A stretch of DNA of 64,000 bases, taken from assembly GCA_040954595.2 (NCBI GenBank), contig CM082593.2:4030001-4094000 (forward strand). Reading direction: 5' to 3'. The position numbers were made by a program, and so were the translations under genes. How positions within the stretch are numbered: the stretch's first letter is position 1; every line of letters starts with the position of its first letter. This document shows positions 14,401-27,709 of the stretch, piece after piece. The stretch comes from Balanoglossus misakiensis (lineage: Eukaryota > Hemichordata). The notes below the pieces were generated by a model. The model was given only the letters and a program-made list of their open reading frames with translations. It made no database searches and was not told where the DNA came from.

Positions 14401-17400
14401 TAATGTTTAGACCAAACTGTTCCACAAAGCAACTCTTGTGTCAATCGTTGAAAGAATGCAGATATCCTGAATTTGATACTTCATGAATGACGTTGCCATG
14501 GTGTTAGTTTAGGCTGAAGAAAACAGCTAAGGTGATGAAAAGTGTACCAGTCGGCTAATCTTGATGACAGGTCTTTCTGACCTTTATGAAAATATCTAAG
14601 ATGCACATTTTCAGCAGAGCCGTACTGAAAACGACAAAAATGTGAACGAGCTTACCTGAGTATGATTTCAGAAAACACATTTGAAATTTGACACCACTGG
14701 TACTGTTTTTTGTAGATGGAATATTTGAAGTATTTTGGTAATAGCAGGAAAGTCGATTGCTGCTGAAGTTGTTGAAAGATTGCTCTTAATTTTCAATGTT
14801 GAATTTATTCCAACAATTTCCACTCATGGTACTTACAGTCTTAAAATAGTAGTTTACTCAAGGGAGAGAGATGATGCTATTAAAAGTTGGAAAAATATAC
14901 AAACCTCTTATTTCTGAAGTGAAATTCTAGATGGAAAATATTTCTGACGTCCCAGTTGGTGTTTAGTGATTAGAATCGTGAATCTCCTGTGCATTTCAGT
15001 TCAGGGTTTCTTGTCAACATTTTATTTTCAGCAGTGAAATTGAATTACAGGCAATGACTGTGTGTTGTGTAATGACAAAACAACCTGAAAGTGTATCTAC
15101 AGTGTATGGTATGCACCACACATTTTGTGTGTAGAATCTAGGCCTTGTCAAATGACTTTCTATGAACATACAAATACTGCTCCAGATGTTTTAGTGTGAT
15201 GGACTCAGGACAGTGTTAAGTTCATGCTCGGTACCAGTATACACTATTGTATATGTGAGAAAGTTTGCAGAGACACACGAGTTTTAAAGCTTGTTGACAA
15301 CATTAAACCATGAGAATGCCAGGTTAATGCCTGTTGGCATGGGAACGCTTCCACGGAGGGTGTCCCGACTGAGTGGGTTCCCAGGTTAAGGACGTTCATG
15401 GGTCTCATCAGTTTTGAGATAAAGAGGTTTTGGTGATGTCATTGCAAGGCTTGATGGGTACTTCGTGGTTTGATGGACGGGGTGATTCCATTGCATTGTG
15501 GGTAGGCTCTTTGCAAGTAGGGGTGAACTAACACTTGTGGGCTAGGGCCATGCAAGTACAGTATTGAGTGAAACCCTTCCGAGATGTTAAAACATAAAGA
15601 ATATAAGAAATCGGTTGAAACTTGAGGTCTGTATTATTGATATGTAAGAATGTGCATTACTGGTATTTGGCAGTTTTCCATTATCAGCAGACTGTATATT
15701 ATACAAACTGATTTCCATAACCTGAGTGACATCTTGGAGAACTCAGATGCTGATAACATCTGTGGTATAGATTCTGAGAAAACCTGACGACAGATCGATG
15801 TATTGAAGCAAGTTTCAAATTTCAAATGTTTTTATGACTTGGTGATTATATTGCGACATGTTTTCTAGACAGAAATTGAAAGAAGAGATTTTAGATCATT
15901 CGTTGAAAATTTTCTGCATTCTCAGTAAGGAAGCTATGCCAGTACACTTGTACTGTCTTTCAACAAACAAGTGCTAACTTTAATCCATCTTTCAACTGTT
16001 GTGAGTGAACACCCAAGACTTTGCAAACAGATATTTTGAAGTTCTTCCCAATCCCATCATGCTTTCACCCCTAACAGTGGAATGGAACGGCCCTGTCAAA
16101 TCTCTGCAGTTTGGGAGGCTGCAATTTCAATGCCTTCAATGTGTGTCTTAAGGGCCGTTTTATCACAAGGGACTTCCTGCTTGATGGAGAACACGCACTT
16201 AACGTTGTGTTGAGGGGAAACACTATGCCATCCCAGTTGTGGTTGAAGACACTGTGTTCAAACCACTCGCAGTCGGACAAAGCTTGCTCGCTGATGTAGC
16301 TGCAATATGCCTCGCATATTTGCATGGCCGAAAAGCAATATGCCTCGCAAACACAGCTTTTTTGGCAAAAAAAGGAGAGCTTATGCGCTGCCACCACTAG
16401 TCGTCTGTGATTGCTATCTGTGGACGTCAAAAGTAGGTTTTTATTTTAATATTCTCCTACCTGAGATAATTTTGTACCAAATGTATTGTTTTTGTAGGAA
16501 AAAGTAATGACATTGTTTATTTGTTTATGGCAAGAGAGAGAGAGAGAGGGTAACAATTCATTTTTTTATGTGCAACCAAATTTGCCTACCAAATGTTTAG
16601 TAGTTGTCAATGGCCTCCACTCAGCTATTTTAGTGTAAAAGTTATGTTTCTACAAGAACAAAGTTCAGGAATATTGAATATTGATGACATTTTGAAAAGC
16701 AGAGATAAAAACACTTGTGGATGTTTTGATTGCACTTTACAGTGACTGAATAACTTCTCTCCATCAAACACTGCAAACCTAAAAAGTTTCCAGTCACTTT
16801 TTAAATATTGATTTTTTATTTGAAATTACAATTGTATACTACCAGTCATATGTTTCGTGTTCCTCCCTTGAGTAAAGTTTCATCTGTGTTGTATGTACGC
16901 AGCTCACAAAAATACCAAACTGATACTCAGCACTGAGCCAAGTACTTAAACTGATAAAATTCCAGTGTTCTGGATAGCTTCAGATACATCGTTCTACATC
17001 TTATCTGACAAGGAGGCCACACAGATTTGAAAAAAATTCTTTAATTGGCACCGAAACACTTTTCAGCTTTTATTTAAGGCTGGAGAGATTTTTTCCCAGA
17101 ACAAGTTTATTTCCGTCTTTATGCTGTCTAATATTAAGTATCTACTAAATTTAGAAATATTTCTTTAAAAAATAGTGCCTCACATGAAATCAGATACAAA
17201 AGGAAGTGGAAATCAAGATAAGGCAAAGATGGACTAGGTTATATAAATTAATTATAGTGTTATAATTTTGGTGCCTCTAGTCTTATTAATTGAGTTTTAA
17301 TAGTCCATAGTACACGGATCTAAGCTTCCGATGAAAACGAAGTTTCAGTTATAACGAAAGATAACCACCATATTATATTTTTCATAATATCAGCAAAACA

Positions 17401-19195
17401 CAGTAATGCAATTTTGCATGAATATCTCAACACAAACGCATCCCGTAAACAAGGTCCATATTGAGCCATTCGTTCAGGTATGCAATGATAACATAGCCAT
17501 TCTCCCTGTAATCTAATTCCTGTGGTTTCTGTCATAATTTGACTGCAGTCTCTGCGTACTTCCATGTTGTGATCTGTGATTTCCTTCGGACCACACACTA
17601 AAAAACCTCAAGATTTCCAAGAGCATATTACACTGTGTACGGTGACACCTTTTACCAATTAACTTCACATTGCGTGTGAAATGATCAGTAATAAACTTTC
17701 CTTACGTAGATTGTATCACTGTTACTATGGTGACAGCTCCAGACTTCCACAGGGACAAAGTTGTTGAGTATAGACGTGCAAACTTTTTTTTAGTTGCTAT
17801 CCAGCAGTGATATGAAACGAGCGCCGGTATGTTTTAAATTCTTGAAATTTACCATGCTTTCATGAAGATAAGAAAACCACAGTAGTGGAAACAACACTTA
17901 AAAAGTTATCAAAAAATTCAGCTACTGTTGTGTTGCAATACAGAAATGTGTGCATATATAATTGAACAAATATAATAAATTGGTTGCAACCACAATAAGA
18001 CTGCCTCCATGTTTGTATCAGATCAATGAAACCCTACCAAGATTAAATAAATATTTTTGGTAGTTGACAAAATTGCTTGTGGTTATTTAACAATTTTCTA
18101 AACAAACGCTATTGGTGATTGCTAAAGCATATGTAAATATTGATACATGTGTGTAGACCAATTAATTACCTTCAATGTAAATGTTTAGAGTACTGTAATT
18201 ATAGGTACAGTATCATTTCATCGGGTTTCCCTTACATTTTCTACCCATAGGATATATACTGATAGATGCATTGCATGTCTGTCGAGCTAAACACATCATG
18301 CCAACCTTTATTCCACATACACTATCCCTGACACAACGCAAATTCTGATTGAAGAAGACAAGAAAATCTCTGTCATCAATTGAAACAGACTGTATAAACA
18401 TATTTGCTATTACAGTAACATTGGAAAGTCACTGCAGAAACAAAGATCATCTGTCAGGTCATGACCCGAAATTATTTGTCCAAGATTATATCTATAGCTG
18501 CTGGTGCATCCTGTTGATAGAACTGGGTGTTTTTTATTGCTCAGAAAATGTCTGTCTTGAACACTGAAAGTTTCTTGGTTTTACAATAATTCTTCACCCG
18601 ATATCTAGAGTCTTCAGTGGGTTGAAGTACTCAGAAGTTGATGTCTGCCACGCTTTATTGTTTTAAGATCAGCTTCTCGGATTAACCCTGGCACTCTTTT
18701 CTCCAATTTTCCAATTACCGCATTTCAAAGGGAGTTAAACAGATCACAGTTGAGATGAAAGATGTGGACTTAAGATAAACAACACTGGTCAAAACAAATT
18801 CTATGAATATTTCTGGGATTACTGGTGAATGTTGTGAATATGGCTAAAGACATACCATATACTCAACCTTTCCATAGAGAGCAATATACTTTGACCAAGA
18901 AATTGGGGTTAGAGGAACTTCTCGAGAACCAGGCTTTGCTGCTAGTCTTTAGCCACTGTCTCGAGAAGCAAATGTTAAAAAGGCACATCCTTACAATGTG
19001 TCTTGTGCTGATTTGTGTTCTCTGTAACTAGAACAGCAAGATGACTTCCCCACAATGAAATGTGAAGTCACCAAAACTATAATTTCACTTTTACCACTTA
19101 AACTGATGTTGTTGTGACTTTCTGTTTTCTTGCAGCCCAGCATATTTGGCACAATCACTAAAGACAAAGTAGTCGGCAAAGATGACTCCAAGAGG
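2498..19195 (+). CDS. Coiled-coil protein of unknown function, six exons, 3' end not found
   Basis: The reconstructed coding exons are 2498-2623, 8904-8996, 9277-9311, 9414-9504, 9616-9666 and 19136-19195. Every junction keeps the frame, and consensus acceptors and donors flank each exon. The start is the ATG at 2498 in context AACGATGG, three bases after a good acceptor. The 152 residues read so far comprise a basic, Ser-rich N-terminus (1-42), then a highly charged helical stretch from about 43 to 115 containing LLEAERRRLRVLQREL and RLQDQHDRLEQEY, then a basic tail. This is the pattern of a coiled coil. I do not recognise the family and assign no function. The last exon ends in phase 0 at a strong donor (AGG|GTAAGTAA), so the protein must continue. 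Candidate terminal exons are weak (for example 29336-29443). It could also read into the RASGEF1 exon at 29593, which is in phase. The 9.5 kb intron before the last exon contains other candidate first exons, so exon 19136 may belong to more than one transcript. Confidence 0.6.
2624..8903 (+). other. Long intron 1 of the coiled-coil gene
   Basis: About 6.3 kb of AT-rich sequence bounded by the donor after CTTGAG at 2623 and the acceptor TTTTGCAG before 8904. No further exon, RNA gene or mobile-element coding sequence was recognised. Short open frames on both strands look random. Confidence 0.55.
10838..10857. repeat. Poly-T tract of 20 bases
   Basis: An uninterrupted run of T. It is not flanked by a recognisable retroposed sequence, so it is recorded as a simple homopolymer. 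Confidence 0.9.
11582..11612 (+). promoter_or_regulatory. TATA element before a candidate first exon
   Basis: TATATA at 11585-11590, inside GCGTATATAGTCCCC, lies 28 bases before the ATG at 11613. Two overlapping initiator-like TCATTC motifs lie between them, closer to the TATA than usual. The flanking 11.4-11.8 kb is markedly richer in CpG than the surrounding intron. A tissue-specific promoter is a reasonable inference, but the spacing would leave almost no 5' untranslated leader. Confidence 0.35.
11613..11843 (+). CDS. Candidate alternative first exon, 77 codons
   Basis: The ATG in context CATCATGGAG opens 77 codons that end exactly at a donor (GATCAG|GTAAAA) in phase 0. The peptide starts MEGLFNCASTLWVWVIETG, a hydrophobic, Trp-rich N-terminus, followed by a Gly/Arg-rich then acidic stretch ending EQCDQ. 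GC and CpG content are clearly higher than in the neighbouring intron, and a TATA box lies just upstream. Phase 0 allows splicing to the exon at 19136 or the RASGEF1 exon at 29593. I do not recognise the peptide, which could be an N-terminus that anchors or localises the protein. The frame continues open for about 38 codons past the donor, so an unspliced 114-codon ORF is the alternative. Confidence 0.4.
13686..13763 (+). CDS. Weak candidate alternative first exon, 26 codons
   Basis: The ATG in context AAACATGG opens 26 codons (starting MEFSEEVLSSLRDRQRQR) and ends in phase 0 at a strong donor, CAG|GTAAGG. It could splice in frame to the exon at 19136. Short ATG-to-donor frames arise by chance a few times in this much DNA, so without transcript or conservation data this is only a candidate. 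Confidence 0.2.
16071..16440. other. Unexplained segment open on both strands, with a 15-base direct repeat
   Basis: A GC-richer block inside the intron. The minus strand is open for 119 codons and the plus strand for 62 codons over part of it. The 15-mer GCAATATGCCTCGCA occurs at 16302-16316 and 16335-16349, 33 bases apart, which makes an 11-residue repeat containing CEAYC in the minus frame. No start or splice context supports a gene. It may be a decayed mobile-element fragment. Confidence 0.25.
16533..16549. repeat. (GA)n simple repeat
   Basis: A short uninterrupted AG dinucleotide tract inside the intron. Confidence 0.85.
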
Positions 19196-19241
19196 GTAAG
19201 TAAATGACTTCTTTAATGCACACATCCAGGCATTGCCGCAT

Positions 19242-19280
19242 GGGGGCGCTAAACACAGTTCTCTCTGTAGATAGCGCCCC
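19242..19280. repeat. Short inverted repeat, GGGGGCGCT / AGCGCCCC arms
   Basis: The arms GGGGGCGCT (19242-19250) and AGCGCCCC (19273-19280) are complementary around a spacer of about 22 bases. A similar structure is at 43084-43130, and single arms occur elsewhere in the window. This suggests a dispersed short element. Confidence 0.55.
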
Positions 19281-20099
19281 AGTCGGCGAATTTGTACACA
19301 ATCTGTAAGTTTACCCATCAATGGGAACCAAAACTGCCGCACGCAGTCACACACGTAACCACATCTTCCAGCTCTTCCAATATCATGACCTTCGCTTTTA
19401 AAACACTATCATCTGAAATTACCCTGTACACCAACTTTTACTTTTAAAAAAATAGATAGCACTCTTCTAGTCTGGCAAGTTTTTATAATCTCATCCCAGT
19501 TGCCGTCTTGGCGATGTGGGTAAAACATTTCCTATCAAGTACTCCATCACTCAAACAAAAATAAACTGTGAAAGATTAGACTAAAGGCCTTTATTGACAT
19601 TACTCTTGCTGTGAGATAATATTCTATGTTTATATCAGCCAGTGGTCTATTTTTAGAAAGCCTACCAGAGTACTTGGATGACCTTGGTCGCAGTGTCATC
19701 AGTGTGTGTGGTGGATAAAAGGGAATGGCAATACTAGATATTCTGCAGCTGTGTGCTGGATAACAGACTTTCCTCATGTTGGTTCATGAGTCAATGGTTG
19801 GCATAATTAACAGTGTCTGCTTTGTGTATAAAATAAACAGTAAGAAGTCCAACAGGGGAACATGCATAACACTCGCAGCATAACAGTAACGCATCCACAC
19901 TATACCACATAAACATAAATGGTGCTGCGATTGGATATTTGAAACACAGGCTTGAAGAAACTGTGCACTAGGGGAGATGGATTGACTGAAATGTAAACAC
20001 ACATGAAACCCTAACAGAGTACATCTGATGCATAGGATCAACTGCATGTGTACTACGATGTAGGAAATTACATTTATAGTTTTGAGCCCTGTGGTATAG

Positions 20100-20125
20100 C
20101 CTGGTCTCTGGGTATGGAGACCAGG
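20100..20125. repeat. Perfect 9-base-pair hairpin
   Basis: CCTGGTCTC at 20100-20108 is the reverse complement of GAGACCAGG at 20117-20125, with an 8-base loop. Stem-loops this short occur by chance in long introns, so no function is assigned. Confidence 0.5.
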
Positions 20126-23100
20126 TTAGTTGAGCTAGGGCCTTTACTAGTAAATTGAAGCAGAGAGAAACACAGCTCTTGCACTACAAGTTAATGGGGC
20201 ATCGTGCTGAGGCCCCCCAGGTCCATCCCAGGCAGATCAGTGACACAATCACCCAGAAATAGAAAGTAGTGGTAACCATCCATATTTGGAAAAAACTCTG
20301 TGTGCCGCAGACTGGGGCAACCATTCAACCCTGCGCACACACACAGAGACTATTGTGAATGGAACCACTGGCTTTTCTCTGTTTACTCCAGCCGCGCTCA
20401 ATGAATTTTCTGAAAGGCTAGTTCGGAAGTGGGCCTTGGTATTATCTGCAGGTAGGTAATCACGGTAGCTATTGTCACATCCTGTTGTACCGTTGTGACT
20501 TTTGTAATGATTTCGCATCATCCTCTCTTTACATCTGGATTTAAGTTGATTAGCTGATGAAAGTACCAGCATTTACCAGCGGCGGGGATGTTTACTGGAA
20601 CCCACGCTGCCCACCCCTGCGTCGACAGTGGTTGGTCGCGAGATTAGATAGGTCAAGCACTCTGAGTGGCAGTGGGGCATGCAATCTGCCTGGCTTGCTT
20701 CATGGATTTTTTAAGCTGAAATGTTACTCTGACAGCGTTGTCAACCACCCCGGAATTGCCAGTTGTACAGTTTGAAAGCGTCCGATCGACTTCTGTGAGT
20801 ATGCAGGTGTATCTTTGTCATTTTCGAGGGGTTTTAAACCTCCGGGTTGGCGCAGTCGATGCTTGCGGTTTTTGCGGGTCAGGTCAGAATCGGTGTAGTC
20901 ATGTTGGTATGTGTATGATAGCTAGATGAGCTGCATTTGTTTTCATTGCTAATGCTGAAGCCGTACAGGCACGCGGTGATATTCGACTAATGCAGACAGT
21001 GCTGACGCCTGGGCTCGTTGCGTGTGTGTCGCAAACAGATCTCCCCCATCACGGACAAGATCCTGAGGAGATAGCAGCATTGATTTTTCGGCTGCATCAA
21101 GGGAAATTGCAATCTAATAGCACTCACTGGACTTGCTTTTAATGTTTAAACCAAGCAGTCTGAACATTGGCCAGACAGAATTGACCATTGATCAAAACAT
21201 ACATTTTACGCCAAAACATAGATTGTCATCTGAGCGCGGGAAACCGGAAACAACCTGTGCCAATCAAATGATTGTCAAAATGTCGAGTTTAAGTGGTGTA
21301 CCGTGTACTTTTCTATCTGTAACTTTGTTGACATAATGTTTACACTACTGTTTGCCAATATGATCCAGGTCAGCTATTATCACAATGGACATAGACAAAA
21401 AAAATGGCTGAGATTTTGCATATTAATTCCACAAACGGAAGAGTTTCACATTACTGTTTGTTGAACTGTGCATAGGTTTCAGTTTCATTACTCCCATGGT
21501 TTGCTATCGAGCGCTGAACACATCAGGAAGGGAAGATAAGGTCTTGTCCTCAAAAATGTTGAGAGGGTAAAAATCTCCCAAAAGATGTGCCAAGGGAATT
21601 GGAGTGGGGACCAAACAAACCAAACAGGTATAGCCCCGGCCCATTTGTATTCAAATTAGCAGAACAAGTTGTTGCATGTTGACCAGAATAGGAATATTGT
21701 CAGTTGAAAAGAGTAAACACTTGTAACATTTACAGGGTCCAAAACCAGTCAAAGTGGGTTTACATTATTTCTAGGTGGGATATATATTGACAAATTGTTG
21801 CCAAGGGTTTTGTATGGCTTCCTTGGCCATTTGAGCCGGAATTTCTCAGTGCGGTTCCGACTATATGGAAGGGTACAATGGGGGAAATTTGGGAAGTGTT
21901 AGTCAAAAACAGGATTATCTAGAAAGCTCATGCATGAAATGGAAAGTGGATGTTTGTAGTTAACAGATTAATCAAAACCAGGTCAAAGTAGTGTATGTAG
22001 AAGATATGATCTTGATGTAAACAATTTTCTCTGTAGTGCCAGCTTCAGATTTTGGCTGAGAGTGTGAGAAAACCAAATGTTGAAAGGTACTCCAAAAATA
22101 ACAGGTTTGAGTCACTGTGCAAAAAATGACAAATTTGCTACTAACGTTGAGGCAGATTTATTCTAATATGCATATTTTTTCAATTGATAAATTGACATGG
22201 TAATCTCTCTGGTGGCATGTGTTATATAATTAAGCTGCTGTCGCTGGCATTTTTCAAATAACATATTGACATCCGATCTGACCCTTATCAAATTAAAACT
22301 ACTTCCAATTAACAGACCTATACATTGGAGGTCTCTTTCAGAAAGCAGTAATTCATTACGTGTCTACATGTTATTTGAAAATGTATTTTTATTGACTTTG
22401 TTCAGTATGATAAAAACTGGTAATCTCTGTCACCATGGTGATTATAGATCTTGATTAACATATTATTGACTGTTGAATATCACGAGTATTAAAGCCAGAT
22501 TATTGATTTCTCAACGCAGCTACGATTTCACTGGAAAGTGGAGAATGATTGAACTCTCGATATCATGACTACCACATCACAACTCTTTCCTCTCCCTTCA
22601 TTCGACAAAACAGGTTTTAATTTTAGCAGGTAGTTGAGTCATTGTTTTACTCATTGGGCGTGGGGAGGGGTCTGCTGGTATTGGCAATACCTAACTGTAT
22701 TCCCTGCCCCTTCGATTAGATGACAGTATTTTTGCAATTTTAACTGAACCAGTCTAATCAATAAAAAGAAATCATGAAACCATTTACAGTTGAAGACACC
22801 ACTAGGACCGATGGAAATTCGAGTATTTTTTCTAGGAAAAAAATGGAAGTCTTATTGATAAGAGCGATTGTGTTGATATGCGTGTGATGAACAATCATGT
22901 GTTGTCTGTAGGAGAAAACTTAGAGCCTCTCTCAGTATTTGTCCATGTACTGAACCATGAAACAATTTAAATTGGTTTTGTAATTGGAGATTGACGACTG
23001 ATTGGTCATGATCAGATCACAGACATGCGTTACCTGAACCCATGTATGGTACATTATCATAGATCCATTATTGAAGTCAGCATTAGCTCCCAGTAATGGA

Positions 23101-23463
23101 GAAGGTCTTTGCTCATCTTCAGTGACTTCAGGCAAAGATGTCGAGATAGAATGTTGTCATTTACAGATGCTTACACACGACTGTGTCATAAAAACTTTAT
23201 TATGTAAAGATATACCATAAGACACAGGATCAGTTACCCATTTTTTCGCTGGAGAATTTTTATGCAGTGAAATATATGAATCTGCCATGCTTCTGTGACA
23301 ATCTCTGAATCTGTGAATTTATTTGCAAAGGAAACCAGTGGCGTCGTTTTGGCTCTGCTCCAGTCTGTATTTGTGAATCTTTCCTGGTGCTATGCTGTTC
23401 ACGTAATGTAAGGAGATGTTTAAACTAACAAAGCCAATATTACCTACAGGCATTTGTCACGTT

Positions 23464-23593
23464 CAACCCCTTTTCCCCTTTCACCTCTGTAGAGGTGACC
23501 AGCTTTTACCATAAAAAACAATGGAGTTGAACCAAACCAAAGTAAACAATGGGGTTGTTGGACCATACTGAAGTCCAAAATAGAAAGGGTTAA
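23464..23593. mobile_element. Probable short non-autonomous inverted-repeat element, copy 1
   Basis: The segment opens with CAACCCCTTTTCCCCTTTCA and closes with GAAAGGGTTAAT, which are imperfect inverted termini. Its interior shares TAGAGGT, TTACCAT, AAAACAAT and a GTTGGAC-like block, in the same order, with the segment at 44222-44318. Two copies of similar length with inverted ends suggest a MITE-like family. It encodes nothing, and the target-site duplication is unclear. Confidence 0.4.
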
Positions 23594-24568
23594 TACTAGC
23601 GTAGGAATCGGATCAACCCTGTTTTTGGCCAGACTTTGTGTTAGTACGTTTCTATGGCTACGTTTGCCACATCTTGTATTTGACTCAGTCAAAAGATGTG
23701 AATGTGTTTGGCCTTAGCCTGACATCACCCTGGTCTTAGTTGAGGTCCCATGGGTGTTGTGCTAAAGGGTCAACTAAGGACCAGTCAGGAAGCTGTGACT
23801 TGAATTCTAGGCAATCTAAAGAGTGTTCCTTCCAGCCAAACTGTAGCATCTGATTTACTATTGCTTAAAGTTCACAACAAAAAAATTACCTGCGAAAATG
23901 TTATTTACTACCGAGCCCCAGGGATGAAGACTTTTCATGTCTGATATTGCAGTCTGCTAAACTAAATCTAATTTATAGCGAGATATCCGTATGACATATC
24001 AACCCTATAAAGAACATCAGAAAACATATCTAGAAAGATTCATGATCAACTTGGTTGGTTTGTTGGAGGTCCGGGTCGAACTTCGGAACACAAGGTCAGA
24101 GGTGACGACTACTTTTAGAGATTTGCAGACGGATGGAATAACTGGATGGCATAAGATATGACAAAGTGTCAGAAACTAATGATGATTTATGGCGATTGGA
24201 AAATTCCTTTAATTATCGTTGTAAATTAGATGACAATTTCTAGGGAAGCTTGTTTGCTCTGTGGTAGGTTTCTGATGTATTTTGGTTTGGTATGAGAAGA
24301 TATAAATAGCAAAATATTCCAATTCATCCAGTGTTTGTTCGTGTGGCCTTAATTCACCGACCATATCCTGTTGGGGTCTGCTTGTGAAGTCTGATGTTGG
24401 CAGTACAGAGAAGGCATTCTTTATATGAGTGATATGTACATCTGGGTGTTGTGTGCTGCAACATGTGTTTAGCAGATGGGTGTTAAACCGTCAGCCAGAT
24501 CTTCTGTGCAACACCTACGCCGTATCATATTCAAATTGTGGTCTGGAGGATTTCCAACTCTACTGGAA

Positions 24569-24569
<1 letters not shown>

Positions 24570-24621
<52 letters not shown>
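24570..24621. repeat. (AC)26 microsatellite
   Basis: An uninterrupted CA dinucleotide tract of about 52 bases. It produces spurious long open frames (poly Thr-His and Val-Cys) on both strands, which should not be taken as genes. Confidence 0.97.
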
Positions 24622-24623
<2 letters not shown>

Positions 24624-27600
24624 GACCTGTGTATTCTCAGCTTTTTCATCTTAAAGTGTAACTTATTACTGTCAAGGGTTATCTTAATGTCACTTGTCAT
24701 AAGTCGTTCAGTCCGACCTCTGACCCTGTTGTATACCAGGGCCATATACCGACCCTTACTGCAATACACACCTGTCATAGCTAGCGAGAGAACTAGTCCA
24801 CACTTTCTGAAGTCCAGTCCTTTTCTTGTATTCAAGTGTGGTCTTGAATGCATTTCACATATTCCAGAAGGCTTTGAATGATGAAAATCAGGAAAAGGAA
24901 ATTTTCGATGCTGGAGAAATAATTTACCAATTTGCATCATAAACTTCCATAAACATTTGTGAAATTATCAAGATTCCAAATGCATTGTGGCATTTCAAGT
25001 TCAAGTGCCTGATTGGTGAAAATTTCAGCGTTAGGGTGTGTCTGATGTTTTACTTTCTAAACTGATAACAACAGTGGTGTACTTGCATGAGTAATGCCAG
25101 AATCATTATTTGCTCATGCACTGGATGATAAGACTGGTAATAAAAGCCTGGTTTGCCTTATGACTCATCTAATTACTGTTATCAGTTGAGATGAATCATA
25201 GATATCAACCACATGCTCAAGCACAGGGTATCAAATAATAATTACCCTACCCTAGTCATCAATTTTTAAAGACACAAAAGGGTACCTAGCTATGATGTAC
25301 AATTCAGCTGCAGTCTGTCGGCCAGGTTCTGTCCACATCTCATTTTCTCTCTCATACTTTGTTTAGTCTGATTGTGCCAGTTTTAGTCTTACAGGATGTA
25401 CTTGGTTATATTTTCGTGATCTCTAGGAGGTAGAATTCGACCCTTAACTGTCAACTGTGGCGTACATTTTCGTTTTATTTGTTGCATTCTTTAAAGTCTG
25501 ATGTTGACAATAGCGCCTCAATTGGCTTCATTAACGCAGATTGTAAAGATATTAACATGAAACAATTAAAGTGAATTGTTTGTGTACATTCTCTGCATGT
25601 TTGCCATGCTTTGTTGCTGGTGTACAGTCAAAATATCCGAGAAGCTAGGGAGTTTGGTCTAGGGTTCCCCGGGCAACCAAAATGGAAGCCATTGCTGAAT
25701 GGAGACAATCGTCAAGAAGCCACACAAGGGCTTTGTGCTCAGAAAATGGAGCCACCCTTTCCACAAAGTGTCTACGCTGTCAACACCTGTGACACAGCCA
25801 TACAATAACCATTGTTGTATTACATCAGATAATGCCTCCACCCTAGAGAATTTATATCTCTGATAGTCGAACATCTCCTTTTGTTCATTCAAACTTGAGT
25901 GATGGTACACATAAAATTGATGACAGGTCATCCACTGTGGAATGCAGTATTTTAATTAGACTAGACTGGTATTTTTTTATCAATGAAAGACCCCCCACAC
26001 CCCCAGCAGAAAAACATCTACAATGGAAGCCATTAAAAGATAGCTAGCCGCAACCTGATTGGTCCAGCAACCATTTCCTGTTCAACTTAATCTAAAAAGG
26101 AAACAGTGATTAATAAATAGCCTGCAATGGGGAGGTCTTCACACATGGCTGTTGCAAAGCCTCAGTAATTCCATGTAACTGAACTGAAGTGTACGATGTC
26201 TGTACTATACAAGTAGATACAATCATTGCAACACAGCTCAGAAAACGAAGTTCTTGTAAACAAACACCTTGTTTTGAATAGGAGGCCTTCTACTCAACAT
26301 CATCTGAAATATTCCTTTCAACTCTGAGAAAGAAGGGTGGAAAAACAACTTAAATACCGCACCATTGTCAACTCTATCAGATCAAGGACTGACCAAAACA
26401 ACAGCGTCGGGAAATTCTCGGCTGGCTTTGTTGTGTCTCAGGGAATCTTGGGAATTTGAACCATTTTATCAGAATCAAGTTGTTTACAGCTACCTCGGGC
26501 TGTGTAATTCAAGCCTCTGCATTGTTCTTCCTGTGTTCTTCTGCGGTGAATCTCTTTAATACAGGCAGTGTGGAACTATCTCCACTTTGATAGTGACTCC
26601 TTATGTCTTGTACTTGACCATAGTGAACACATTTGAAAGTGTGCTAGTATGTAATCTATGAAATACTCTATTTGATATATACAAACCAGATTTATTTATT
26701 TTCATATCTGACCCTGCTTGACTGATATCACAGAAAAATTGATAACAGTTACTGTTGTTGTCTGCCTAGTTAGGGTTTACACCTACACTCTTGGTAACAT
26801 GCATGTGTTGTAAGTAGGATTCAGTCAGTCTCCTATGGTACCATTACTTGTACTGTCACATTGATGATCAGTATGACTGAAGTCACCATGATGACCATTG
26901 CCCCAGTACGTCCCAAAGAATGTGCGTAAGATCATCAGGTTTTATTTACAACTTACAAGACATTCGAAAAACATCAGAATTAGCCACCTGTGTTTGGGAA
27001 GTGTCTCTTGGTAACCGTGAGTGGAAACTTCATGCATTTGAACTGGTGATTGTAACGTGTCTGTCATAGTTTGTTGAAATTGACAATTGTTAGATTTGTG
27101 AAAAACGTTCAATATTTTGAGAGTTATTCAGCCATGAAAACACATATGGCTGTGTCCTTAATCTGACATTGTGTATTATTGACTCTTCTCACCAGACTCG
27201 ATCTCCAAGTTGTTTTTTCTACAATACTCACCCCTGTGAAATGCAAACATGATTTATATCCAGTACAAAGTATTTTACTTGTTTATACCCAACGTGAATT
27301 TCTGAACAGTTTTTATCCAATGACTAACCAGCTGGGTCATCCTACGCACATACTTGTGGTATTTCGTCAGGTCATACCATTTATAAGAGGGGTGTTCGAT
27401 GTCGGTGGCCAGGTTAAGCATTTGACGGAATGTAAACCGAATTAAAATTAAATGAGCATTCAACTTTTCTTGAGGTATATACTTCTTAAATTCCTGAGTT
27501 AGAGCAGAAATATGGATTTTATATTATATTATCAAAGCAGTGATTGTGACAGTAGTTTACAAACACCCCCGTGATGGCATTGTCGGGTCCGAAAGGAAGT

Positions 27601-27709
27601 ATGTCCCACAAGTCCTTGGAATGCGGTTTGTAATATCTGGTTCATAGTAGGAGTATGTTACCAGACATATTGTTGACTTGTTCAGTTGAACCTGTGTCCG
27701 CTATTCATC

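Larger units (their letters stand above)
9667..19135 (+). other. Long intron containing candidate alternative first exons
   Basis: About 9.5 kb between exons 5 and 6 of the coiled-coil gene. It contains a 20-base poly-T run (10838-10857), the TATA-associated candidate exon 11613-11843, a weaker candidate first exon 13686-13763, a GA-rich simple repeat (16533-16549) and an unexplained open segment at 16.07-16.43 kb. The rest is featureless AT-rich DNA. Confidence 0.5.

Noticed and set aside
24429-24940. Long open frames of 150 and 126 codons on opposite strands
   Set aside because: Both are created by the (AC)26 tract, which contains no stop codon in any frame. The flanks show no coding signs.
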